From Isochrysis galbana (Eukaryota; Haptophyta; Isochrysidales; Isochrysidaceae): a stretch of DNA of 64,000 nucleotides. Below, in pieces: positions 43,337-53,318 of the stretch (position 1 is the stretch's first letter; each line of letters begins with the position of its first letter). The stretch lies in the NCBI GenBank assembly GCA_018136815.1, contig CM030935.1, positions 845,382 to 909,381 on the forward strand. The letters are read 5' to 3'. The position numbers were made by a program, and so were the translations under genes. A model generated the notes under the pieces. The model was not told the DNA's origin, did not search any database, and was given only the letters and a program-made list of their open reading frames with translations.

Positions 43337-44726
43337 TTTTAACTCCTTACCGCCGGCCCGCAGCGCCAATTTTTTGGCGCTTCGGATTGATTTGATCTTT
43401 TTCGGCTTGTGCGGGAGGAGGAACTGCGTGTAAGAGATAAGTGAGAGGGCACGAGCGAACAGAAGGTGGAACATATTTTCTGGGTGTGTCGCCACCTCCC
43501 CCCCCCCCCCCCGCGCCGCGGGACAGCGATGCCCTCACAATTGCAGTCCGTCGCCTCGCTTCGACTCTATTACCTAAACGGAATATTTTTCGTAATACTG
43601 GAAGCGCCAATGTTGGAGCTGCACTTTTTTTGCCCCTTTGCTCATCTATTCGCGTGTAGATGGCCGACTATATGGAATGTAGGCCCACCCAGCTGTGACG
43701 AGGGATGTCCCTGAGACTCCCCTGAGAGCTGGGTAAGGTGTGGAACAAGATACCTAGATATCTAGATAATAGGCATAGAGGGAGCAAAATGAGCTAATAG
43801 TATCTAACAAGTTAGTGCTTCAGAGCTAATAGTATCTAACAAGATAGTAAATATTGCCAATAGTATTAACAGGGTAGATAGTGCCCTAGCCAGGTGCGCG
43901 AGTGCTGGGTTCGGGGCTGTGCATACGAAAGGACAAATACGACAACGCAAGCGCCACACATACGCACTCACTGACAGTTGGCTGCAGCTAGCAAAGCATG
44001 CTCTAATGTTTCATCCATCTGAGCAAACTTCAAATCATCATGCAGCTTCCCAACTTTGGAGAATGCGCGCTCCACCCCCGCAGAAGAAGCCGGGCGCCCT
44101 AGGTATTGACGAGCCATCTTCGCCAACGTCGAAAGCCCCTAGGGCCTGCCAGTCGCGGCATCTTGCTTCGTCTTGTCGTGATCGCGCGCTTTCCACCAAT
44201 CGAGGATGTCTATGTCCATGTTTGATACCTTGGGCATCGGCCCAAGTAGATCTGAAGATCATCCACATCTGCTTCTCCGGTTGCGTCCGACGGGTCGTCT
44301 TTGTCGGACGTTGGGGCCAACGGCATCCCCACAGCACTGGCGCGCACCGCGGCGAACAGTTTCACCGCCATGTGCGGAGGAGCAAGTGGGGGGGGTGGGG
44401 GACAACAATGATGCGGGAGGGGGGGCGATATTCATAGTAGGGGGTGCTAAAATAAAACTTCGGAGAGCACCTACTATCTAGTTATATTATATATCTAGAT
44501 ATTAAGGAGCTCAGAGGAGCTAATAGTATCTAACAAGTTAGTGCTTCAGAGCTAATAGTATCTAACAAGTTAGCAAATTTCACGAATAGTTTCTAACTAG
44601 ATAGCCTCAAACCAAACCTATTCCGCACCCTAGAGCTGGGGGGCTGGGGACGACGCTGTAGGGAGCGGTTGAGACTTTTCGAGGCGGAAGCGCCAATTTT
44701 GGCGCTTCGGCAGTAAGGAGTTAAAA
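43337..44726. repeat. Inverted repeat pair flanking the hAT element
   Basis: TTTTAACTCCTTACCGCC followed by GCGCCAATTTTTTGGCGC at 43337-43385 recurs inverted at 44683-44726 (AGCGCCAATTTTGGCGCTTC, then GGCAGTAAGGAGTTAAAA). Each arm also contains its own palindrome. The pair may be the ends of an older element of about 1.4 kb into which the hAT element jumped. Confidence 0.6.
43734..44632 (-). mobile_element. hAT element with 8-bp target duplication and dead transposase end
   Basis: The 899-bp element is bounded by perfect 8-bp duplications GAGCTGGG (43726-43733 and 44633-44640), the hAT signature. Its ends are imperfect inverted repeats, TAAGGTGTGGAACAAG against TAGGGTGCGGAATAG. Subterminal AGCTAATAGTATCTAACAAG motifs occur twice near each end. 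On the minus strand (about 44224-43978) it encodes MDIDILDWWKARDHDK, a stop, then LAKMARQYLGRPASSAGVER and AFSKVGKLHDDLK, the hAT dimerisation domain. Only this C-terminal piece is left, so the element depends on a transposase elsewhere. Confidence 0.92.
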
Positions 44727-44832
44727 TACTAGAATGCGGGGCGGGTGAAAAATGCAAATCTCCGGATTGGGATTGAGGATTGAGGATTCATCACGAGATT
44801 TTTGGATATGCTGACCGGATCCTAGATCCTAG

Positions 44833-45022
44833 ATGGGAAATACGTAGTACGTAGTTACCGTATTTGGCCAGAGGTCAAATACATATGTATTTGGCTGTAT
44901 TTCAAGCGCGTCCTGGGTTGTAGGCCTCAAATGTATAATTTGAAATGTATTTGGCCGGAAGCCAAATACATATGTATTTGGCTGTATTTGTATTTGCAGG
45001 CCCCAGCACCGCATTTCCCATC
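44833..45022. mobile_element. TA-flanked MITE (copy 2)
   Basis: It matches copy 1 at 21162 along its length, flanked by TA (44831-44832 and 45023-45024). Relative to copy 1 it carries short duplications, for instance TGTATTTGTATTTG and ACGTAGTACGTAG. Confidence 0.85.
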
Positions 45023-45069
45023 TAGGGACCGGATAGGTGATAGGTGTGACTCTTTGGGCATCAAACCCA

Positions 45070-45920
45070 CAACACAAGCGGTCAAACAGGTTTTTTATTA
45101 GGGGTGTGTAAAAATGACCATCTTTCAACCTATTCTTAGAGTAGGGGTCATGGGGGGTGGGGGGTTGCCTCGCGCCCTTCCCCCTCCCCTCAGGCACTAA
45201 CGCCCCTCCGGGGGGGCCTGTTAGTCAACCTCATGCCATGCCATTTGGCATGTCCTGAGAGCACTTTTCACACCCCCAGCCAAACACTCCCAGACCGCGC
45301 AGCGTGCCTTGCTTGCACTCGCACTCCATCGCCCAGTCCCACATCTCATCGTTGTCGCATCCAGAGTATTTTATGTACTCTATGCGGATGCGGTGTCTCC
45401 ATCATGCGTTGTGTGAAGAAAATTGAGTGAGTTTTGTTTTCACCAGTGAGTTGTCTCGAAGTCTCGAAGCTCCGCCGCATTGCACGCCGAATTTGTTTGG
45501 TTGTCCTTACTTGTTTCATTGGTTTGTTTGTGCGATGTTGCGTTAGTTTTCGGAGTTTTCTTGTTGGTGAGTGAGTGATGGGGTGGTGTCACGTGGCCCC
45601 TCGTCGTGATGTAGATGTAGCGCGCTCCCTCCCCCTCTCTCAAGACTTCTCTTCACTCTATGCCCTAACCCTGATTGAGACTTGCCCCACGATCAAGCGC
45701 GAGCTTGATTCGACAATCGTACGGACCCCCACCCTGAGCCCTGAGCCACAGGCCACAGGCCACAGGCCGATAGAGAACCAGGACGGCCCGCGGGGCCGGC
45801 GGGGCGAGCAAGGGGTAGGGCGGTCAAACAGTGTTTTTTTATTAGGGGTGAAAAAATGACCATCTCAGAATTGAGGAAATTTGAGGATTTTTTTCGGGAG
45901 AAAGTTCCCAATACACCCAA
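45070..45920 (+). repeat. Dispersed repeat H, two copies (45070-45125 and 45815-45920)
   Basis: Both contain GCGGTCAAACAG, a T-run, TTAGGGGTG and AAAATGACCATCT; the second extends to GAAAGTTCCCAA like the minus-strand copy at 1331-1440. The DNA between (45126-45814) has no recognised gene and contains CCACAGG triplicated at 45748-45768. Confidence 0.6.
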
Positions 45921-46036
45921 CTAGCACATATCCGGGGCCCATTAGTTAGGACCCGGACCCCCCCCCTTGGGCCCCCACAACAAAACGTAATCGAAAACTG
46001 ACAAAAGACGCTAAAAGCGCAAAAGCTTGAAAAGCT

Positions 46037-46299
46037 CAACTTCGAACCGATGCCGGGCGCGCTTTGTGCCCGTTTTCGACGATCCATCCGGATGGGGGAC
46101 CCCACCAGATACCAAATACGCATAGCCCACCCGGATGGTCACGCCAATCGGGCAGGCCGCGCGCCGAACCCTCGTCGAAATCACCCATCCGCCGAGCCCA
46201 TTGAACGTTGAGCCGTCGCCGAGGGAGGCCCGGAGAGCCCAACTTCGAACCGATGCCGGGCGCGCTGCGTGCCCGTTTTCGACGATCCATCCGGATGGG
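46037..46299. repeat. 60-bp direct repeat, 203 bp apart
   Basis: 46037-46096 and 46240-46299 differ at two positions (both contain CAACTTCGAACCGATGCCGG). The second adjoins the end of LINE copy 3. This is either a duplicated target of a lost insertion or a segmental copy. Confidence 0.75.
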
Positions 46300-46560
46300 T
46301 GTATAATTCGTCCGGTGACGGCCGCGAGCTAACCCGCTCGTAGATATGGGGTTCTCCCGTACGTCGAGTTCGACCGCGTGATAAACGCCATCCCGGCGTA
46401 AATAGTACCTATGCTCCTTATCTACTAGAATGTCTCCTAGGCCGTGTGCGTCCGGGTCTTCCTGGGAGGCTAACTCATGCTCTTCCGGAGCGGGAGGAGG
46501 GGGGAACACCGCTTTTTTCCTTAGAAGGTCGAAATAGTCAGTAGTGGCGTCCGCTATCCT
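46300..46560 (-). pseudogene. LINE family 1 fragment (copy 3)
   Basis: The minus strand reads EEHELASQEDPDAHGLGDIL and VDKEHRYYLRRDGVYHAVEL, colinear with EEQELVPQEDPDAHDLGDIL and VDRDHNFYLRRKGD of LINE 1 (about 7700-7800). Both ends are truncated. It abuts a mariner-like remnant. Confidence 0.85.
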
Positions 46561-46569
46561 TGATCTAGA

Positions 46570-47083
46570 TCACCGTCCAAATGCAAATGCCAAATGGCAT
46601 TTCAAATGGATAATGCCACACCCCACAAGAGACAAGAGCACAAGAGCAAGAGCAAGGACAAGAATGACACCATTATGGAGAAGCGGCTCCATGATGACGT
46701 GCTCAAGGCTCCGCGGCGCCGCGGCAAGCAATACGGTCCCGACATTGTTTTCCTTCGGCAAGTGCCCAACTCCCCGGACACCAACGCTTGCGACCTGGGA
46801 TTCTTCAATCTTCAAGTCGATCGACTCGCGTCTCCCGAAGCCGAAGCGTCGCGACTTCAATTTGCAATTTGGACCGCTTTACTCAACATAGCCTCGAAGC
46901 TTTTCGTGCTTACCGAATGCTTTGTTTGATACCAAGTCTCGTGTGTTGTTGTCCATTGTGGGGGCAGGGGGTGGGAATGATTACGCCCTCCCGCATCGTC
47001 GTGACGTTGACGTTGTTTCTGACAGTGAATAGTGAATAGGAATAGAGGCCATTTTTTTGACACGTCACACGTCGTAAGTAGCT
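46570..47083 (+). pseudogene. Mariner-like transposase remnant, riddled with micro-duplications (copy 1)
   Basis: It is homologous to 52073-52519 but about 67 bp longer. The extra length comes from at least eight short tandem or near-tandem duplications, for example CAATTTGCAATTTG, GACGTTGACGTTG, GTGAATAGTGAATAG and CGTCACACGTC. The protein motifs DNATPHK and SPDTNACDLGFF survive in pieces across frames. Confidence 0.8.
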
Positions 47084-47150
47084 TTAGATTTTTGTTAACA
47101 TCCTCAACTAAGGTACCTCATCAAGCCAGCATGTACCCTGTCCATAGCCT

Positions 47151-47204
47151 AGCCTTCTGTGGAGTGCACCTTCAAGAATATTTTTTTAGCCTTCTGTGGA
47201 GTGC
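47151..47204. mobile_element. 20-bp retroposon tail with 17-bp target duplication
   Basis: AGCCTTCTGTGGAGTGC occurs at 47151-47167 and 47188-47204. Between them lies ACCTTCAAGAATATTTTTTT, identical to the 3' terminus of element A1 (797-816) apart from T number. It is a near-total 5' truncation of a family A insertion, about 145 bp before the prolidase start. Confidence 0.88.
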
Positions 47205-47347
47205 CTATCCTTCTCCAGGCGCCGCCCTTGCTTCCCAAACGCTCTCGCACATCTCAGTTTTGGAACGGAGGTAGTAGAATTTTTGTGTCACGGACATAGG
47301 TCTAGTAAAGAGTTCAAGCTCCCCCCCCCCCCACCACCACCACCACG

Positions 47348-49235
47348 ATGGCGTGTGAGCCGTGTGAACCCAAGCGGCCTCGCAAGACGACCCCCCTCTT
47401 CTCACGCGGTGCGCACACGCTGAGCGTGGCGGCCGAGCTGCACAAGCACAACCGTGAGCGGCTACGTACCCTCCTGACTGATGTGGGCGCGGCCGGCATC
47501 GTGCTGCTGCGTGGCGGCGAAGCAATGCTACGCAATGACACGGACCATGAGGAGATCTTCCGTCAGGAGTCATACTTTCACTACCTCTTCGGCGTGAAAG
47601 AGCCTGGCTGGTGGGGCGTCATTGACCTGTCGAGCGGAATGTCCACTCTCTTCATGCCCAAGCTACCTAGCGAGTATGCTGTGTGGATGGGACGGATACA
47701 TGGCCCTGAGCACTTCCGTACAATGTACAGCGTCGATGATGTCAAGTGAGTTCCCCCGGGCCGGTGCTTCATCAGGCGCCAGCTAGAGTCTTCCGGATCT
47801 TGGGGCACGCTCATAACCTCCAGTGCTCTTCACGTCCCAAACCTTGCACAGGTATGTCTGTGAGCTGAAGGAGTGGATTGCATCCATTTTCCGTCCGTTG
47901 TCATCTGATGATCCGCAGCGAATCCATATTATCTCTGGGCTGAACTCAGATTCGGGCGCGAATCTGAACGCCAGCCTTCCGGTTGTGGACATGATTGAGG
48001 ACACGCTGTACGGGAAAGGAAGGGAGACATCCCGAGTCGACGAGTCCCAGCTGCATCAGGCCTTGGCGGAATGCCGGGTGCGGAAGAGCACGGCGGAGAT
48101 CGAGCTCATGGCTTACGTCTCGTACATCTCCTCGCTGGCCCATGTCGCAGTGATGAGGGACGCTAAACCTGGTGATCAATCCCGTCACGTGCAGTCACTT
48201 CTTCGAGCACCATGCACCATGCGCTTGGCCTCTTGTATGTGGAGGATTGTCCCATTTTCCACACTCTCAGCCTTGTCATCGCGCGTCGCTCCAACCTTTG
48301 TTGCAGGTATGTTCGAGTATCAACTCGAGGCAAAATTCTTGTTCGAAGTGCATTACAACTTCGGTGCGCGACACCATGCCTATACCCCAATCTGCGCCTG
48401 CGGTCCGAGCGGCGCGACGCTGCATTATGGCCATGCTGGAGCGCCTAATGATCGGCAGCTCGGCGATGAGGACATGGCATTACTTGACATGGCGGCGGAG
48501 TATCACTGCTATGCCTCCGACATCACGTGTTCATTCCCCCTCTCCGGCTCTTTCTCGCCGGATCAGCGGCTCGTCTACGAAGGCGTTCTCGGTGCACAAC
48601 GTGCTGTTCTTACTGCCATGCGCCCCGGTGTGTCGTGGCTCGCTTTGCACGAGGTAGCGCTCCGCCAGATACTCAGCGCCCTCCGCAAGGGAGGCGTGTT
48701 GCAGAGGGACGCTAGTCTCGATGAGATGCTCGCCGCAGAGCTTGGGGCCACTTTTATGCCACATGGCCTTGGACATCTAATCGGGATCGACACTCACGAC
48801 GTTGGCGGTTATCTTCCCGGAACCCCTGCACGCAGCGAGCGGCCTGGCTTCAAGAGCTGCCGCACTGCGCGAATTTTGGAGGAGGGCATGGTGCTCACCG
48901 TTGAGCCAGGATGCTACTTCATCGATCGCCTGTTGGACGAAGCTCTCGACTCGCCCAAGCTTTCACAGTTCATCTGTGCAGACACATTAGATCGCTTCCG
49001 TGGCAAGGGCGGTGTTCGACTGGAGGACGTCATAGTGGTTACCGCAGACGGTTGTAGCAACCTCACACAATGTCCACGCACTTGTAGCGAAGTGGAAGCA
49101 GTTATGAAAGGCGAGCAGTGGCCACCAACGGTCGATACCGAGCCTTGGCTTCGTCGTCGTTGGGCAAAGTTCGACCCCTCCAGTAGCAGAATGATTGGGT
49201 TCGGAGGCAAGCATCAACTGAGCCCGGCTCAGTAG
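47348..49235 (+). CDS. PEPD: Xaa-Pro dipeptidase (prolidase), three exons
   Basis: Exons 47348-47745, 47852-48171 and 48307-49235 join in matching phases (GT-AG) into 548 residues; the second intron is a multiple of three and reads through. Prolidase cleaves dipeptides ending in proline and uses two divalent metal ions. The N-terminal domain has YFHYLFGVKEPGWWGVIDL and the MYSVDDVKYV motif. The catalytic pita-bread domain has the metal ligands in LLDMAAEYHCYASDITCSFP (two Asp), HGLGHLIGIDTHDVGGYLP (His), VLTVEPGCYF (Glu) and RLEDVIVVT (Glu). All five are present, so the enzyme should be active. The length is slightly above the 493 of human PEPD. No targeting signal is seen, so it is probably cytosolic. 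Start: first ATG, preceded by a C9-type run and CCA repeats. Confidence 0.95.
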
Positions 49236-49281
49236 ATTGTGGGGGTGACTCGTAAACCCCCACAATAACTTTTGTTCTCAT

Positions 49282-49400
49282 AACTAGCTTTATCGTTGGT
49301 TGCGATGAAGCGCGCCGACGTGGCTCTCTTCTCTTCAGGGCCCCCCGCTGAGGGCGGCCCCCCAGCCCCCATGGTGCAGTCGCTGGCGGAACCCGAGCAT
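49282..49400 (+). mobile_element. Hairpin-headed retroposon, family F (copy F2)
   Basis: The head AACTAGCTTTATCGTTGGTT pairs as AACTAGC/GTTGGTT with two G-T pairs. It continues GCGATGAAGCGCGCCGACG and matches F1 at 5394 for about 120 bp. Confidence 0.6.
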
Positions 49401-49639
49401 GACCGGCACACAACCCAGACAAGGTCGCGTTCCGTCGAAAGAGGACCATTGAAGTTTTATTTTTATCCCATTCCAATTTGAATTTTAAATTCATAACTGG
49501 GCGGTTCCTGAATATATGGGGCTTGGCGCGGGCCGGACACCGGGCTAGTGACCAAGAACGGTCTCACAGCACGCTCCGCGCTCGTTTTGAATTCGGGCTC
49601 TCAGATTATTGGTTTTTGGGCACTAATTAATGCTTATGA

Positions 49640-50162
49640 TTGGTCGCCATGGAGGGGGGCCTCGCGCCTCGCGCCCCCCCCACTCTCTCGACTCCCCTGA
49701 TGGGGGGCGAGAAGTATTCACCCCCCTGCGCTGCCTCCTGGCATGCGGGGGGGCCTGGCATGCAGGGGGGGCTCACCCAGACTGCCTAGACTCTCTCAGA
49801 GAGCTGGGGCCACAGATCGCACCCTCGCACCCCCTAGCCCGCGCTGGCCTACTTCTCGCTCTGTCCAAGCCCTCTTCCCCCTCGACCCCCCTGATGTGGA
49901 GCCCCCAGCCAGCTCCAGTCGACCTTCAGGGGCGCGAGAGCCAGCGAGGGAGAGGCAGGAGGGGTTAGGGTCATGTCCCAGCCTCACCTGCCCCCCGAGT
50001 TGTGCTGCTATGCTCCTAGCGCTCCTAGGCCCCCGGCCCCTGGAGGCCACCTGAGACCTAAAGAGGGGTCGCAGGCGCGCGCCATGGGCCCGCGCCGCAG
50101 GGAAGAGAGGAGGAAGAGGGAAGAGGGAAGGGAGGGGGGAGCGGCAGCTCTCCCCTCCGGCG
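49640..50162 (+). mobile_element. Family D-related retroposon (copy D7)
   Basis: From about 49880 it follows D6 closely: CTCCAGTCGACC, GCCAGCGAGGGAGAGGCAGG, CGCGCGCCATGGGCCC and GGCAGCTCTCCCCTCCGG. The first 240 bp are divergent and no hairpin head was found. It ends at the truncated LINE copy 2. Confidence 0.65.
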
Positions 50163-51626
50163 GACCTATCCCATAATATCGCTTGAACGTCAGAATCGAT
50201 GGCTTCCATGAACCAAGCCGGAGGAGTGGAAGTGGATAGCCAGTATTTCGGCGTCCCGTAGATAATAAAGTTCACTAGTAGGGTTCTCCCGTGAATCGAG
50301 AGGTTCTGAACTCCTTTCCAGGCTGCGACTTTCTTCTTGAGCTTGGCGTAGAGCCTTTCCCAGAAGGTGTGGTTGTCGGGTACTTCCCAGAAGGGCACTC
50401 CTAGGATGGTGGTATACTCTCCTTCACCGAGAGTTTTGAGGTAAGCTAGAGTGTCGGGAGTCCGCGTCCCAATAAGTGATCCCAAGCGTATTAGTACACT
50501 CTTTCTTTTATTTACTTTAGCCCCGGTGGCCGTTCCATAGACATCTAGTAAATGCATCGCCCTTCCTAATGACTCAAAGGAGTCAGTCAGAATTTGCGTG
50601 TCGTCTGCAAACTGTGAGAGTCTTAACTCTCTAGGTCCTATCGTGATCCCTCTCATTTCGGGGTCGGCGTTGACTAAGCGCGTTAGGCCTTCGGCCACTA
50701 AGAGAAAGGCAAGGGGCGATAACGGGCATCCTTGGGGCGTGCCGCAATGTATTGTGAATGGGTTGCTACGCCTGCCGTTCGCCTTGATCCATCGGGTCGG
50801 AAGAGAGTCTACGTTAGTCAATAGCGCTAGCCATCTAGAATAACCGGGGCCGAAGCCCAATGCTTGAAGCGCTCTATGATAGTAATCCCAACTGACTCTA
50901 TCGAAAGCTTTTTCCCAATCAATCGCTAGAGCTAGGCCTTCCTCGCTCGTCCGTGTCCTCCAAGTACGCTTGCACTAACTTCAAGAGATGAGTGGCCTCG
51001 CCTATCATCCTCTTGGGCACAAAGCCTACATGTTCCTTGGAGATAATCGTATGAATCGTTTTCTTTAGTCTGTTGGCTTATACTTTGGCTAGGATTTTGT
51101 AGTCCTTTTGAAGCAAGGCGATGGGTCTGTAGTTTCTCGGGTCCCTAGCGTCCCCGTTCTTATATAGCAACACTATGTCGCCCGAGCATGTGTCCTCCGG
51201 TAATGCCCCTATTCGGTACGCCTCGTGAAACATCTCTATCAAGCGCGGGGCGACAAGCTTTTCGAAGCTTTGGTAGAATTCCATCGGTATGCCATCCGGC
51301 CCCGTGGATTTGCCTTTCGCCATTTGGCGTATCGCCCTAATGATCTCTGAGTAGCCTATAGGCTTGTCCAAAAAGGACCTATGACTCGTCGGTATCTGTC
51401 GCTGCCCCAGCGCGTGAAGGAGAGGCTCCGCGCCTTGCGATTTTTTCTCGCTAAAAAGCCACCCATAATAGCTCCGCAATGAGGCCAAGATGGCTGTGTC
51501 TTCGGTCGCTATATTATCCTCCTTCAGAGTTGGTTGAGGGTCGTCCCACTTTACTCCGGCGAACATCGCCAGGATGTCCCCGTTGGCGTGTCTAGGCTTG
51601 TCGTGGTGGAAATCCCACAACCACAA
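50163..51626 (-). pseudogene. LINE family 1 copy 2, reverse transcriptase pseudogene
   Basis: The minus strand carries the upstream half that LINE 1 lacks: KSTGPDGIPMEFYQSFEKLV and LLYKNGDARDPRNYRPIALL, then a stop (TAA at 51078-51080), a frameshift near 50940, LALAIDWEKAFDRVSWDYYH and the FADDTQIL box. It matches LINE 1 until ILWDRS, then breaks at 50163. Combined with LINE 1 it covers most of the family's reverse transcriptase. Confidence 0.88.
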
Positions 51627-51831
51627 TCATCGCGCGGATCACTCGACGGGTCAGCCAGCAGGCCTGCCCAACCTCAGCAAGATGGCGCGTCAATACCTTG
51701 GCCGGCCGGCCTCTTCTGCAGGAGTAGAGCGCGCTTTCTCGAAGGCAGGCAAGCTGCATGACGATCTTAAGAGTGCACAATCCGATTCGACGTTGGAGCA
51801 CGCATTGCTTGCGGGCGCGAATTGCGAGTAG
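51592..51831 (+). pseudogene. hAT transposase C-terminal remnant (third copy)
   Basis: The frame reads LPNLSKMARQYLGRPASSAG and VERAFSKAGKLHDDLKSAQS and ends LAGANCE-stop, the hAT dimerisation domain. Its start overlaps the 5' end of LINE copy 2. Downstream, 51890-52040 holds CTATCTTGATAGATA-type repeats like the hAT subterminal motifs, the probable element end. Confidence 0.82.
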
Positions 51832-52072
51832 TAGTACGTCGTAGTCGTAGACCGCGTCTCTGTTTTTGTGCGGTCTAGGGGTCTAGGGCACTATTAGCCT
51901 ACTATCTCTAATAGTGACTAGATAGTTCCAGATCGTTCACTATTGCTATCTTGATAGATACTAATAGCACCCCAGCGCTATCTTGATAGATATAGATAGC
52001 TGAAAAGCCGGGTAGATAGGTAGATATCTAGATATCTGGCTATCTTATTCAACTCCTTATAAAGAACGCCAA

Positions 52073-52519
52073 GACCATCACCGTCCAAATGGATAACGCT
52101 ACACCCCACAAGAGCACAAGAGCAAGAGCAAGGACAAGAATGACACCATGGAGAAGCGGCTCCAAGACGTGCTCAAGGCTCCACGGCTCCGCGGCAAGCA
52201 ACACGGTCCCGACATTGTTTTCCTTCGGCAAGTGCCCAACTCCCCGGACACCAACGCTTGCGACCTGGGATTCTTCAAGTCGACCGACTCGCGTCTTCCA
52301 AAGCGTCGCGACTTCAATTTGGACCGCTTTACTCAACAGTGCCTCGAATCTTTTCGTGCTTACCCTCCAGAGAAGTTGAATGCTTTGTTTGATACCAAGT
52401 CTCGTGTGTTGTTGTCCATTGTGGAGGCAGAGGGTGGGAATGATTACGCCCTCCCGCATCGATCGTCGTGACGTTGTTTCTGACAGTGAATAGAGGCCAT
52501 TTTTTTGACACGTCGTAAT
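52073..52519 (+). pseudogene. Mariner-like transposase C-terminal remnant (copy 2)
   Basis: MDNATPHK (one catalytic Asp) is at 52089. After one short duplication the frame continues IVFLRQVPNSPDTNACDLGF (second catalytic region), LDRFTQQCLESFRAYPPEKL and GGNDYALPHRS. This is the typical mariner/Tc1 catalytic C-terminus. The 5' half is missing. Confidence 0.85.
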
Positions 52520-53318
52520 GTTAATGTCGAAACAAGCGAGTGCTTGTTCGTGGGGCAAGTCTCAAGGGGCATAGAGCACAGCCTTGAGAAAGAGAGAGGG
52601 AGCGCGCGCGCTACATGGCGACACGAGCCACGATCACACATCACTCACAAAACCGCCCAATCAACAAAGGGACACTCCGAAAACTCACGTAAACAGTCGC
52701 CACAGTCAAAGAAACGAGTCCGGAGAAGAATGCAGCCAACCGAAACGAATCCACAACGAAGAGTCCCGAAGTAAACGGCGATCACTTCTCAAGAACACAA
52801 TGCCCATCACAGCACGCTGAGACGTTGGGGGTGGATGCCGCGCTGAGACGTTGGGGTTGGATGCCGACCGCAGCAAGGCATGCGAGCGAGGGATGGGGCT
52901 AACGGTAACGGTGGTGCTCAGGGGTCGGAGATCCCCTCCCTCTCTTTGAGTTCCTGGCAGAGGGTGACACGCGAGCGGCCGAGGGTCGAGTGAGAGGTAG
53001 TGGAAGGACTAAGAGGTGATGTTTCTGATTGAATAGTATCTAGTGGCGAGCGCCTCCTGGAGGGAGGGAGGGAGAAGGGAAGCAGCTAGAGAGCTAGAGC
53101 AGTGAGGCCTGAGAGTGTGAGCTCGGGGTTTTTAATGTGCTTAGTAGTACTAACGACGATTCCCTCTCCCTGGCCCCACATCGCGCGGCGGCGAGGAGAG
53201 TGAGCAGGAGTAGCACAGGCACGAGGAGAGCGATAGAGAAGCTGGGGCGGAGGAAGGACGAGAAAGACGTAGGCGGCAGCTCACGAGGAGGAGAGACGGA
53301 GTTGCAGAGTCGCGCGCG
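52520..53318. other. Intergenic with short repeats, no gene seen
   Basis: CGCTGAGACGTTGGGGTTGGATGCCG occurs twice in tandem near 52817-52872 (first 20 bases CGCTGAGACGTTGGGGGTGG). GGAGGGAGGGAGGGAGAAGG lies at about 53058, and purine-rich sequence continues to the thioesterase gene. Confidence 0.5.

Noticed and set aside
43726..44640. Three AGCTAATAGTATCTAACAAG repeats as a CRISPR-like array
   Set aside because: They are subterminal repeats of a hAT element; spacing is irregular and the genome is eukaryotic.
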